This document shows positions 8,001 through 14,204 of a stretch of DNA of 15,383 nucleotides, piece after piece (within the stretch, counting starts at the first letter, position 1; every line of letters begins with the position of its first letter). The stretch spans positions 1 to 15,383 of the forward strand of contig JAEWHB010000121.1 of assembly GCA_023388015.1 (NCBI GenBank), written 5' to 3'. This DNA is from Bacteroidota bacterium (GTDB lineage Bacteria; Bacteroidota; Bacteroidia; Flavobacteriales; Weeksellaceae). The position numbers were made by a program, and so were the translations under genes. The notes below the pieces were generated by a model. That model did not search any database and had not been told where the DNA came from. It saw only the letters and a list, made by a program, of their open reading frames with translations.

Positions 8001-9888
8001 TCAACAATTCCAATTCGGTGGAAATTTCCGCATTGATTTCTTCCACAATTTTCCCATCAAAAACTTTGGTGATTTCTTCCACCTTTTGTTTTTGTTCGAC
8101 TACTTTTTGTTCGTAGGAAACCAAAGCTTCGTCACGCAAAAGGAATTCAATCGTTTTTTCGGAAAGATCATTGGATTTCTGGTTCAAATCTTCCAATAAT
8201 TCATCCACTTTTTCAATGTCCATGTAACGAACATTTTTCAAATCGATGAGTTCTCCTTGCAACCTTCTGGCATTGGCTAATTGATTGACCAATTGATCCA
8301 AAGTTTCGATGACCGTGCTATTGAGTTCGAAAGTTAAATCTTCCAATTTCTTTTCGGAAACTTCTAAAATTTCAATCGCATGTTTGCGTTGTGCTTGAAC
8401 TTTTACAAATTCATCTATCGCAGTATTAGCAATTTCTTTGATTTGACTCAAAGGTTCGCCTAGATTATTCAAAGAATCATCCTTGATCCAAAAATACGAA
8501 TCGACCAAAGAACCCGATTTCTTTAAAATATCTTCGTAAAGTCCTTCGTAACTATCTTCTTTATTGATGAGTAACACAACTTCTTGGGTTTCAGCCATTG
8601 CCTGCACGATTTGCTTGTTCCCCACTTTGTACAAAGGATCGTCTTTTCTTTCTGAATTTTCTTTCAAAACCGCCATATACGGCGTTTCCCAAATCTGAAC
8701 TTGATGATGACGCGTTGCTTCTTCCTCGGTTCGGAAATAAATCAAACTTCCGTCTTTGAAAATGGTAAATCCATTACAAATAATAGGCGTTTCCACCGAT
8801 TGTTGGATGATGTTGTACGATAGTAAAACGTAGGTATTGGATTCTTTTTGCGCAAAAATGTAAAGAAAATCTTCTCCGTTTGGCGAACTAAGTTTTCGCA
8901 AAAAGTTGACTTTTTCTAAACTGATGTCAAATACTTTATGCGTTCCATTTTGGAGATAATAACCGTTGTAGAAAATGATTCCTTGGTTGTCTGGAAGCAG
9001 AATTGCCGAAGAATTGAGGGAAGGCAAATTGATGACTTCTTTCGTTCTTTGGTTGAATATGAAAGCACGGAAATCCTCTTGATAAGGTTTCACACGAATC
9101 GCAATCATATTGCCCAAATCGGAATAGAAATATTCGGCATCGTCCAATTGTTGGTCTAAATTGGTTACTTTTTCGGAATAAATTCCTTTTCCAGAATCGG
9201 TATTGTCCTCGATTTTGAACGTGATATCCCCGTGCAAAGCTTCAATGAAAACCTTGTCCAATATGGAAATATGAGGGAATTTCCCCAATCGACGATCGTC
9301 CAACGTGGTTTTATTCCAAACGAATTCAAATTGTTCCGGAAGTTTGACTTCGTGAATGCTTCGGTCGTCTTGGTAAATCAATTTCCCGTCTTTCATCAAC
9401 CATTTGAAAGCCTTTAAATCGTCTGAACTTTTGCTGATTTGAAAAATCATGTACAGATAATTTTCGGTCAATCTAAATCGGGAAAAGATAGAATCGCGGT
9501 AATATTTGTATAAATTCTGATAATCTGTGATGAAATTATCGTTTCGAATTAAATCTAAATTTTGCGGAATGAATTGGGTTCCATCGAACTGATAAATGCT
9601 GAATACATCTTCCAATTTGATTTCGGTTCTAAGCCCGAAATGAACATTGTATCCGAAAATACAAATATCATCTAGTGCGACAATTCCGCGTGCAACACAG
9701 GTATTTTCGGTCGAAATACGTTGGTTGGATTTCAGGATGAAATTCGTTGCATTGAACACTTCTTTTCGGGCGTCGTTCAAGGAATTCATACGCGCAATCA
9801 AATCTTCCTTTTGCGTATGGAGACGCTTTTTGATGATTTCGTAGGTTCCGGAATCTAATTGTATATGTTGATTTGTGTTTTCTTGCAT
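5056..9888 (-). CDS. Giant AAA+ ATPase, DUF3686 / 'DNA repair ATPase' type
   Basis: A 1610-residue ATPase and last gene of the operon. Residues about 1-470 are beta-rich and resemble the DUF3686 N-terminal region; QIWETPY near its end fits that family as I remember it. Residues about 480-835 are long Glu/Lys/Leu coiled coils, then a small beta patch (about 835-880) and a helical region to about 1235. The AAA+ core follows: Walker A in PPGYGKTT near 1260, Walker B in VMLYLDDIQHL near 1323, sensor-1-like AGNPYTESG, and IPDMLANRAD, which recalls MoxR-type ATPases. The start at 9888 is the first in-frame ATG after a 100-bp gap that holds a REP-like repeat. Database names of the 'DNA repair' kind rest on weak SMC-like coiled-coil similarity. 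The flotillin/PspA neighbourhood points rather to membrane or polymer remodelling, which is inference. No signal peptide or membrane segment is seen, so it is probably cytoplasmic. Confidence 0.85.
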   Translation of the reverse strand: MQENTNQHIQLDSGTYEIIKKRLHTQKEDLIARMNSLNDARKEVFNATNFILKSNQRISTENTCVARGIVALDDICIFGYNVHFGLRTEIKLEDVFSIYQFDGTQFIPQNLDLIRNDNFITDYQNLYKYYRDSIFSRFRLTENYLYMIFQISKSSDDLKAFKWLMKDGKLIYQDDRSIHEVKLPEQFEFVWNKTTLDDRRLGKFPHISILDKVFIEALHGDITFKIEDNTDSGKGIYSEKVTNLDQQLDDAEYFYSDLGNMIAIRVKPYQEDFRAFIFNQRTKEVINLPSLNSSAILLPDNQGIIFYNGYYLQNGTHKVFDISLEKVNFLRKLSSPNGEDFLYIFAQKESNTYVLLSYNIIQQSVETPIICNGFTIFKDGSLIYFRTEEEATRHHQVQIWETPYMAVLKENSERKDDPLYKVGNKQIVQAMAETQEVVLLINKEDSYEGLYEDILKKSGSLVDSYFWIKDDSLNNLGEPLSQIKEIANTAIDEFVKVQAQRKHAIEILEVSEKKLEDLTFELNSTVIETLDQLVNQLANARRLQGELIDLKNVRYMDIEKVDELLEDLNQKSNDLSEKTIEFLLRDEALVSYEQKVVEQKQKVEEITKVFDGKIVEEINAEISTELELLIDILNSLKIDDATQTTKIIEKISLIFASLNEVRAQLTRKLNSLKSSEAVAEFSAQMTLLEQSVTNFLELSTTAEKVDEYYTKILVQLEELESKFSEFEDFALKIADKRDEVIKAFNSRREQIVEQINKRTSSLEQIGLRVLKNIENKSKTFNSREDILSFYASDLMVDKIRQLIADLKNLQDVSKAENLENLLKKSQEDALRILRDKNELYVDGQNIIALGKHKFTVNNLSLSLTLFNRGGEMYYHLTGTNFYQKVKNSELEKFKNIWDQELISETQEVYRGEYLAYKTFIASQGNSDFNAEEFINQTIEQNYSENYVKGVHNFDALEIYNVVKLMDEKLDLLRYDAHLRAVAQIFWHALSDEKRAKLDALMHSTQLVLKSFPNSNRYESLLDQIAIEFSQWENTLDTPEIDSKKLATYLFKTLTQYRKFALSESADHLKQDFVRELEKRKTLKEFQTDLVSDQFSWEDRFYLVLNWLNSYLDENPDLNKYRKYIEETAASLLFPKDEYELIFGKDEVDLESLKGNHSVLDNGKLKIDYHAFIFKLHHFTHVRVPLFDSFLNLKNELSKNYENELKIKEFEPKVLTSFVRNKLINEVYFPLIGNNLAKQLGAAGDNKRTARMGMLLLISPPGYGKTTLMEYLAKTMGLHFVKINGPTIGHSITSIDPSEAKTSGEREELKKINLSFEMADNVMLYLDDIQHLSSEFLQKFISLADGQRKIDGIFEGESKTYDLRGKRFCIVMAGNPYTESGSKFQIPDMLANRADVYNLGDVIGDTEHLFNLSLIENAAIENPHLEKIASKSFQDFYALIDFVQSGAEQMPDLEGNYLKQEIDDFMAVLRHILKIRSVVVKVNQNYIQSAAMQDSYRTEPPFKMQGSYRNMSKLVTQVVPMMNEKEIDELLLAHYESESQTLTADTESNLLKLKEIAGLLTDSEQKRWEEIKEIFKKNNKHGGMAKDDKVFGQLIEFNENLEGIIKAIKGK

Positions 9889-9914
9889 GTTGAAAATAAA
9901 TGCGTTTCTATTAA

Positions 9915-9983
9915 CCCCAGGTTCAAACCTGGGGCTATATGATTAAAATCTGGGGCTATATGGTTAAAACCCTGGGCTGGGAG
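9915..9983. repeat. REP-like element: hairpin plus 21-bp repeats
   Basis: In the 100-bp gap between the flotillin stop and the ATPase start, CCCCAGGTT (9915-9923) and AACCTGGGG (9926-9934) form a 9-bp inverted repeat. The right arm merges into a 21-bp unit beginning CTGGGGCTATATG (9929-9949), repeated at 9950-9970 with 2 differences, followed by a degenerate GC-rich third start, CCTGGGCTGGG. The GC content stands out from the AT-rich surroundings. Similar CCCAGG/CCTGGG-plus-CTATATG motifs are, from memory, dispersed intergenic repeats in Bacteroidetes, so this looks like a REP-type element. Transcribed within the operon, it could form a hairpin that affects mRNA stability between the two genes. 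Confidence 0.65.
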
Positions 9984-9988
9984 ATAAT

Positions 9989-12106
9989 TTATCCTATTTT
10001 TTTATTGGAAATACCTAGATTTTTAGCCATTCCAAACAAAGAATTGATAAATCCTGCGTCTTGTTCATTTCCTTGTGCCGATGCAGCTTGTTGCAACTGA
10101 ATCAAGGCCGCCGTGATGGTCAAATTCTTGATGTCATTGGAATTGATTCCATATTTGTCGGCCATTCCTCTGATCTTTTCAGCCAAATCTCCAGAACCAT
10201 CTTCTCCAATTAAGGAATTTTTGATATCGGTTGCATGTTGAGAATTATTGATCAAATGGTCAAATCCTTTGGAGTTTGAAACTTGTTTAACAATGTTTTC
10301 AAAGAACATGGTTTCGCCACCCACGATATCAATTTTCGCAGATTTCAAAGCTTCTGACAATACATCAGCTTGCGCAGTTGCAATGTCTTTTTGGATGTTG
10401 ATTTGCGCCAATTCCACTTCTTTTTCTTTGTTCAATTGAAGTTTGAATTCTTCGTGCGATTGCCCTGATTCATGTAATTGTTTCATGGCAGCAGCTTTTT
10501 CTTCAATTCCTTTGGCTTCTGCCAAGGCTTTTTCACGCACCACTTCCGCTTCGGCTAATCCTTCTTTTCTAACTGCTTCGGCTTTTTTCTCGATTACGGA
10601 AGCTTCGGCAGTACCTTGAATCTCTTCTGCTTCTGCTTTTGCAATCATTACTTCTGCTTCAGATAATCCAATTGCTGCTGCTTCTTTTGCTTCTGCTTCT
10701 GCAATGATTTTTCTAGCTTCTGCATCTTTCGCTGAAGCTTCTTTTTTGGCTTCCGCTTCGATAATAATTTCTTGTGCTTTTCTTTCTGCAATGCTCTTAT
10801 CGGCCTCCGCATCAATAATCTTCTTTTCTCTTTCTTGTTCTGCTGCAATTTTTGCTGCTTCGGCTGCTTTCACAGTTGCCACCAATTTCTCTTCTGCTTC
10901 TTGAGAAGCTGCAATCACACCCGCTTGTTTCTTACGTTCAGCATCACGGAAGATCTCCACATCTTTTAAGTTTTGTTGTTCTTCTACCACACCTTTTTCC
11001 AATTGAACACGTTCTTTGATGACGTTTTGGATATTTTTGGTTTCAACCTCCACAATTTTATCGCGGTCGATCTGCGCCAAAGTCACAATACGCTCCCGTT
11101 CGGTTTGCTCCAATTGACGGTCTTTTTCCACTCTTTCCGTTTCAACCGCATCGGTACGTTGTTTGTTTTTCTCGGCAATGATGATTTGGCGTAATTTATT
11201 TTCTTCCTGAACGGCTAAAGCTTCTTCCGTTGAAATCCGGACGGTTTCTGCTTTCAGCCTTTCCTCTTCATTTACCTTTAAAATTTCTGAACCTTCTCTG
11301 GCTTTGATATTTTCGATTTCTCTTTTTTGACGCTCTTCTTTTTCAGCCAATTGACGATCCAATTCCAAAATCGCTTCACGTGCTTCCACATCTTGTTTTC
11401 TGATGGTTTTTTCTTCTGCTCTGCGGATTAAGTTCGCATCCATATTTTGTCTGGCTGTCAAATCGGTAATTTTCTTAATCCCTTCAGAATCCAAAATATT
11501 GTCTGGACTTAAAAATTTCAATTCCGTTTGTTCCAAATAATCGATGGCGCAATCATCTAAAATGTATCCGTTCAAATCGGTTCCGATGATATGCAAAATT
11601 TCATCCCGAAATTCTCGCCGCGCCTCATATAATTCAATAAAATCAAATTTTTTACCGACGGTTTTCAGGGCTTCTGAAAATTTGGCTTCAAAAATACTTT
11701 TTAAGGTTTCCGGCTCACTTGCCCGTACTGTTCCTAAGTTTTGAGCCACATTGATGACATCATCCACCGATTTGTTTACACGAACAAAAAAGGCAACTTT
11801 AATGTCCGCCCGAATGTTGTCTTTACAGATCAAACCGTCATTTTCCATTCGGGAAATTTCAATTTTTTTGATCGAAATGTCCATGATTTCCATTTTATGG
11901 AAAATCGGAACAACGTACATTCCTTTATTGAAAGCGACTTTTGTGCCTCCAAAACCCGTTCTGACAATGGCTTTTCCTTGTGGAATTTTTTTGTAAAAAG
12001 AACTTAAGACAATTAAGAATGCAAAAAATAAGAAAATCACAACTCCTACGGCAATCAAAACAACTCCGGTTGTTCCTCCAAGGAATAAAAAGTTAGGCAT
12101 ATTCAT
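9989..12106 (-). CDS. Flotillin / band-7 (SPFH) protein, YqiK-like
   Basis: A 705-residue membrane scaffold protein. One N-terminal membrane segment (about residues 9-36, Gly/Val/Leu/Phe-rich) is followed by an SPFH/band-7 domain at about 38-220, starting PQGKAIVRTGFGGTKV. A very long helix of Ala/Glu/Lys repeats at about 225-560 contains the flotillin-type EAEA/AEAE register, and a flotillin-like tail has a Gln/Ala-rich LIQLQQAASAQG near the end. Flotillins oligomerise at the inner membrane and organise microdomains; YqiK of E. coli (about 550 residues) is the closest named type, and this protein is longer. Its gene follows a YqiJ-like gene after 28 bp, the same pairing as yqiJ-yqiK. Start: two ATGs two codons apart (12106 and 12100), both usable. 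The inner frames at 10648-10848 are shadows of the repetitive helix. Confidence 0.92.
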   Translation of the reverse strand: MNMPNFLFLGGTTGVVLIAVGVVIFLFFAFLIVLSSFYKKIPQGKAIVRTGFGGTKVAFNKGMYVVPIFHKMEIMDISIKKIEISRMENDGLICKDNIRADIKVAFFVRVNKSVDDVINVAQNLGTVRASEPETLKSIFEAKFSEALKTVGKKFDFIELYEARREFRDEILHIIGTDLNGYILDDCAIDYLEQTELKFLSPDNILDSEGIKKITDLTARQNMDANLIRRAEEKTIRKQDVEAREAILELDRQLAEKEERQKREIENIKAREGSEILKVNEEERLKAETVRISTEEALAVQEENKLRQIIIAEKNKQRTDAVETERVEKDRQLEQTERERIVTLAQIDRDKIVEVETKNIQNVIKERVQLEKGVVEEQQNLKDVEIFRDAERKKQAGVIAASQEAEEKLVATVKAAEAAKIAAEQEREKKIIDAEADKSIAERKAQEIIIEAEAKKEASAKDAEARKIIAEAEAKEAAAIGLSEAEVMIAKAEAEEIQGTAEASVIEKKAEAVRKEGLAEAEVVREKALAEAKGIEEKAAAMKQLHESGQSHEEFKLQLNKEKEVELAQINIQKDIATAQADVLSEALKSAKIDIVGGETMFFENIVKQVSNSKGFDHLINNSQHATDIKNSLIGEDGSGDLAEKIRGMADKYGINSNDIKNLTITAALIQLQQAASAQGNEQDAGFINSLFGMAKNLGISNKKIG

Positions 12107-12112
12107 TTTTAA

Positions 12113-12136
12113 ATAGTTTTATAGTTTTATAGTTTT
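12113..12136. repeat. Three 8-bp tandem repeats before the flotillin start
   Basis: The plus strand has three perfect copies of ATAGTTTT (AAAACTAT in the transcript), filling the gap between the YqiJ-like stop (12135-12137) and the flotillin ATG (12106). The array overlaps the stop codon by two bases and ends 6 bp before the start. A change in copy number would alter the spacing and leader of the flotillin gene. Confidence 0.8.
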
Positions 12137-12800
12137 AGATATTTGATAAATTATATTCTTTTTTGACGTAAAATATTTTTTTGTCGTTGGATTCGTTCAC
12201 AATTTGAACCGCTGCATCGTATTCGATCTTCGTTCCATCTTGACTGACTACATTTAGACGAATGACATCACCGTTTATGTAGAATTCAGCAGAACCGTAT
12301 TTCTGGTTTTCAATAGTTGATTTCATTTTCCCGGTTCGGCCTAAATAATCAATAGGTTCATCTCCTTTGTAACCTAAATTATGGTACAATTTCACAAATG
12401 GTTTGGTTAAATAATGCATTAAAAAAAACGTAACGATGAAAATCGGAATTAAAATTAGAACCGACCAAATTCCCAATTTTCCCAATCCTAAAGCGGTTGT
12501 TGATAAAATGGTTATGATCCAACTTACAAATTTGAAAAGCGTTACGATGACCATCAGTGGAACTTTCCCGACATTGATAAAATTCAAAACCTGATCAAAG
12601 AAGCCCATTTCCGCAACAGATTCTGGCGAATCCAACTCTGAAACATCGCCTATTTCTGCGTCCAAATCAGTATCGAGCCCAAAATCAAGTCCACTACCGG
12701 AAATCATCACAAACAACCAATAGAGCAAGGAAAATCCCGCTAAAACTGTCATGATTCCGTTTGGAAGCGGATGAAATAAGTTATGTATTAATTCAGTCAT
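12135..12800 (-). CDS. YqiJ-like membrane protein with OB/NfeD-like domain
   Basis: A 221-residue inner-membrane protein. There are three hydrophobic segments at about residues 15-36, 78-103 and 107-131. Between the first and second lies an acidic loop rich in Asp and Glu. A soluble C-terminal beta domain (about 145-220, starting GRTGKMKSTIENQKYG) has the layout of the OB-fold found in YqiJ and NfeD proteins. Such proteins pair with flotillins and are thought to help assemble or modulate microdomains. Here the gene directly precedes the flotillin gene and follows the DUF4177 gene by 18 bp. The start at 12800 is the only reasonable ATG before the first membrane segment. The assignment to the YqiJ group rests on topology and neighbourhood more than on long identity; a general NfeD-like protein is the alternative. 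Confidence 0.8.
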   Translation of the reverse strand: MTELIHNLFHPLPNGIMTVLAGFSLLYWLFVMISGSGLDFGLDTDLDAEIGDVSELDSPESVAEMGFFDQVLNFINVGKVPLMVIVTLFKFVSWIITILSTTALGLGKLGIWSVLILIPIFIVTFFLMHYLTKPFVKLYHNLGYKGDEPIDYLGRTGKMKSTIENQKYGSAEFYINGDVIRLNVVSQDGTKIEYDAAVQIVNESNDKKIFYVKKEYNLSNI

Positions 12801-12818
12801 AGAGGTTAATTTTAGGTT

Positions 12819-13016
12819 TTAAATTTCACGTTTGAAAGTGTAATAAAAACATTCCGTGGCTCCATAGCCAAAATTTTTATCTTCCATGGAAATCAACTCC
12901 CAACCTTCTTGCCCCATCTCATTCAGTATTTTATCGATTTCAATTGTATCAAATTTATTTTTCCAAGTTCCTTTTGGTAAAATAGTGATGGTTTTATATT
13001 CGAATATCTTAGCCAT
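12819..13016 (-). CDS. DUF4177 family small protein
   Basis: A 65-residue protein with the DUF4177 pattern: an N-terminal EYKTITI strand, a helix carrying LNEMGQEGWELIS at residues about 31-43, and a final strand FYYTFKRE. The Gly-x-Glu-Gly-Trp-Glu-Leu core is the family hallmark. The function of DUF4177 is unknown; the small alpha/beta fold suggests a binding or adaptor role. Its ATG overlaps the end of the pspA-like gene by 8 bp (the bases ATGGCTAA contain both start and stop), so its translation is probably coupled to that of the PspA-like protein. This supports a linked job in the same complex or pathway. There is no signal peptide or membrane segment. Confidence 0.82.
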   Translation of the reverse strand: MAKIFEYKTITILPKGTWKNKFDTIEIDKILNEMGQEGWELISMEDKNFGYGATECFYYTFKREI

Positions 13017-13707
13017 TTTTCAATTTATTTTTCAATTCTTCTAATTCTTTTGACACATCGTCCGATCCAATTGCTTCGTTGATTTCATCGACTACATTTT
13101 TGTTGGTCAGTGCGATATCGCCGTAGGCTTTTGAAAGCGCTTCGTCTTCTTCTACTTTTTCTTTCATTCGTTCCAACATGGAAATCGTGCTATTGGAATC
13201 GATTTTCGCCAATTGTTTGTTGACCAATTTGGTTGCGTCAGAAACTTTCACTCTTGCTTTCAACGTATTTAATTCAGCTTCCCATTTTGAAATATTGAAC
13301 TTCAAAACCTCCACGTTTTTAAATAATTCATTGGACGAATTTAAGTGTGCTGCAGCTTGTTTTTTCAATTCCTCAACTTCCAACAACAACTGTTTTTTCA
13401 AAAGCAAGGCTTCTTTGGCTAGAGTTTCCGCTTTTTCAACTTCCAATTCTTTGGCCTCTGATTTTTCCAGCAATATAATGGCTTTTCTTTCAAATTCTTT
13501 CGATTCTTTTTGTTTGTTTTCAACATTATTTTGCGTGCGAATGGCCAAGGCTTTTACTTTTGCGTAGGCTTCCAATGACTCATCTAAATCCGCTTTCATT
13601 TCGCGAATTCCCTGTTCCGTCATCTTGATCGGATCTTCCATTTTTTCAACAACCGAATGTATTTCCGCTTGTCCGATTCTAAAAATTCTTTTAAAAATAT
13701 TCATCAT
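13009..13707 (-). CDS. PspA/IM30 family (ESCRT-III-like) membrane-remodelling protein
   Basis: A 232-residue, almost fully helical coiled-coil protein. The N-terminus MNIFKRIFRIGQAEIH is amphipathic, like the membrane-binding helix of PspA/Vipp1. It is followed by the family signature VEKMEDPIKMTEQGIREM (residues about 20-37) and long Glu/Lys/Leu/Ala heptads to the end. PspA/Vipp1/IM30 proteins form ESCRT-III-like polymers that protect or reshape the inner membrane under envelope stress. Neighbourhood resembles the E. coli yjfI-yjfJ pair (YjfJ is a PspA relative), with a YjfI-like gene 20 bp upstream. There is no PspB/C or PspF here; a flotillin module and an AAA+ ATPase take their place. Start: two adjacent ATGs at 13707 and 13704; homology favours the second (MNIF). 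Confidence 0.92.
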   Translation of the reverse strand: MMNIFKRIFRIGQAEIHSVVEKMEDPIKMTEQGIREMKADLDESLEAYAKVKALAIRTQNNVENKQKESKEFERKAIILLEKSEAKELEVEKAETLAKEALLLKKQLLLEVEELKKQAAAHLNSSNELFKNVEVLKFNISKWEAELNTLKARVKVSDATKLVNKQLAKIDSNSTISMLERMKEKVEEDEALSKAYGDIALTNKNVVDEINEAIGSDDVSKELEELKNKLKNG

Positions 13708-13727
13708 TTTAATTTTATAGGTTTTAC

Positions 13728-14114
13728 TTATTTTGAAAATTTAATCAACTGTTCATAATATTCACTCATCAACAAACTCAAAGAATTGATTGCTGCTTCA
13801 AATTCGTTGAAATCCAAATTATGCAATCGCAAGGTGTAGCGAAAAATAACTTTCTTCCCATCTTCCGTAAGCGCAAAGGCTCCGTGAATAATGTCGCGGT
13901 TTTTAATTAGGAGGGATTTAAAGGTTTCCATATTTTCTTCTTTTAGCGTAAATAAATACTGCTCTAAAATCAGCACGGGAGAAACAACCCCAACAATCAA
14001 ATTCCGAACGCCGTCCATCAAGTTTTCGATGACGAGAACACCTTCTTTTTCGTTCTCATCTACAACGGTATAATCCATTGTTTCGATGTAAGATTTTACA
14101 GTTTTGTAGTTCAT
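13728..14114 (-). CDS. YjfI/YbjN-like small protein (DUF2170 or T3SS-chaperone-like fold)
   Basis: First gene of the six-gene operon, 128 residues from the chosen ATG (MNYKTVKSYIE). The order of elements is an N-terminal helix, an antiparallel sheet (YTVVDE, GVLVIENL, NLIVGVVSPVLILEQYLF), a helix with LLIKNRDIIHGAFAL, a strand pair ending VIFRYTLRL, then helices LDFNEFEAAINSLSLLMSEYYEQL. This layout is seen in YbjN, type III secretion chaperones and YjfI/DUF2170 proteins, and YjfI sits next to a PspA relative in E. coli. It could be an adaptor or chaperone for the PspA-like protein. An open frame extends to 14207, but that extension (a Leu/Phe/Lys-rich stretch) runs across the operator repeats and into the divergent regulator, so I reject it. 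The family call is moderate, as it rests on predicted fold and context. Confidence 0.75.
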   Translation of the reverse strand: MNYKTVKSYIETMDYTVVDENEKEGVLVIENLMDGVRNLIVGVVSPVLILEQYLFTLKEENMETFKSLLIKNRDIIHGAFALTEDGKKVIFRYTLRLHNLDFNEFEAAINSLSLLMSEYYEQLIKFSK

Positions 14115-14162
14115 AATTTTGATATTTGCTCTAAAGTTTGTTAATTTGTGTAGTAAAAGTAT

Positions 14163-14204
14163 AAAAAATGCTAATATTTTTAGCATAAAAAATGTTAAAA
14201 TTTT
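14163..14204. promoter_or_regulatory. Putative XRE operator: palindrome plus direct repeat
   Basis: In the divergent intergenic region, ATGCTAA (14168-14174) and TTAGCAT (14180-14186) form a 7-5-7 perfect palindrome. Two 18-bp direct copies, 14163-14180 and 14187-14204, match at 16 of 18 positions and begin 24 bp apart. The second copy covers the ATG at 14192. Such a layout suits a dimeric XRE repressor that controls itself and the divergent operon. Direct sequence evidence is good; the binding protein is inferred. Confidence 0.6.

Noticed and set aside
7289..8199. Plus-strand Ser/Phe/Asn-rich frames opposite the ATPase gene
   Set aside because: They are antisense shadows of the coiled-coil region; several overlap each other and none shows a domain.
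9915..9970. CRISPR array
   Set aside because: There are only two contiguous 21-bp units without spacers; the pattern is a REP-like tandem repeat.
10648..10848. Lys/Gln-rich 66-residue frame within the flotillin gene
   Set aside because: It is a same-strand frame-shifted shadow of the repetitive Ala/Glu/Lys helix.
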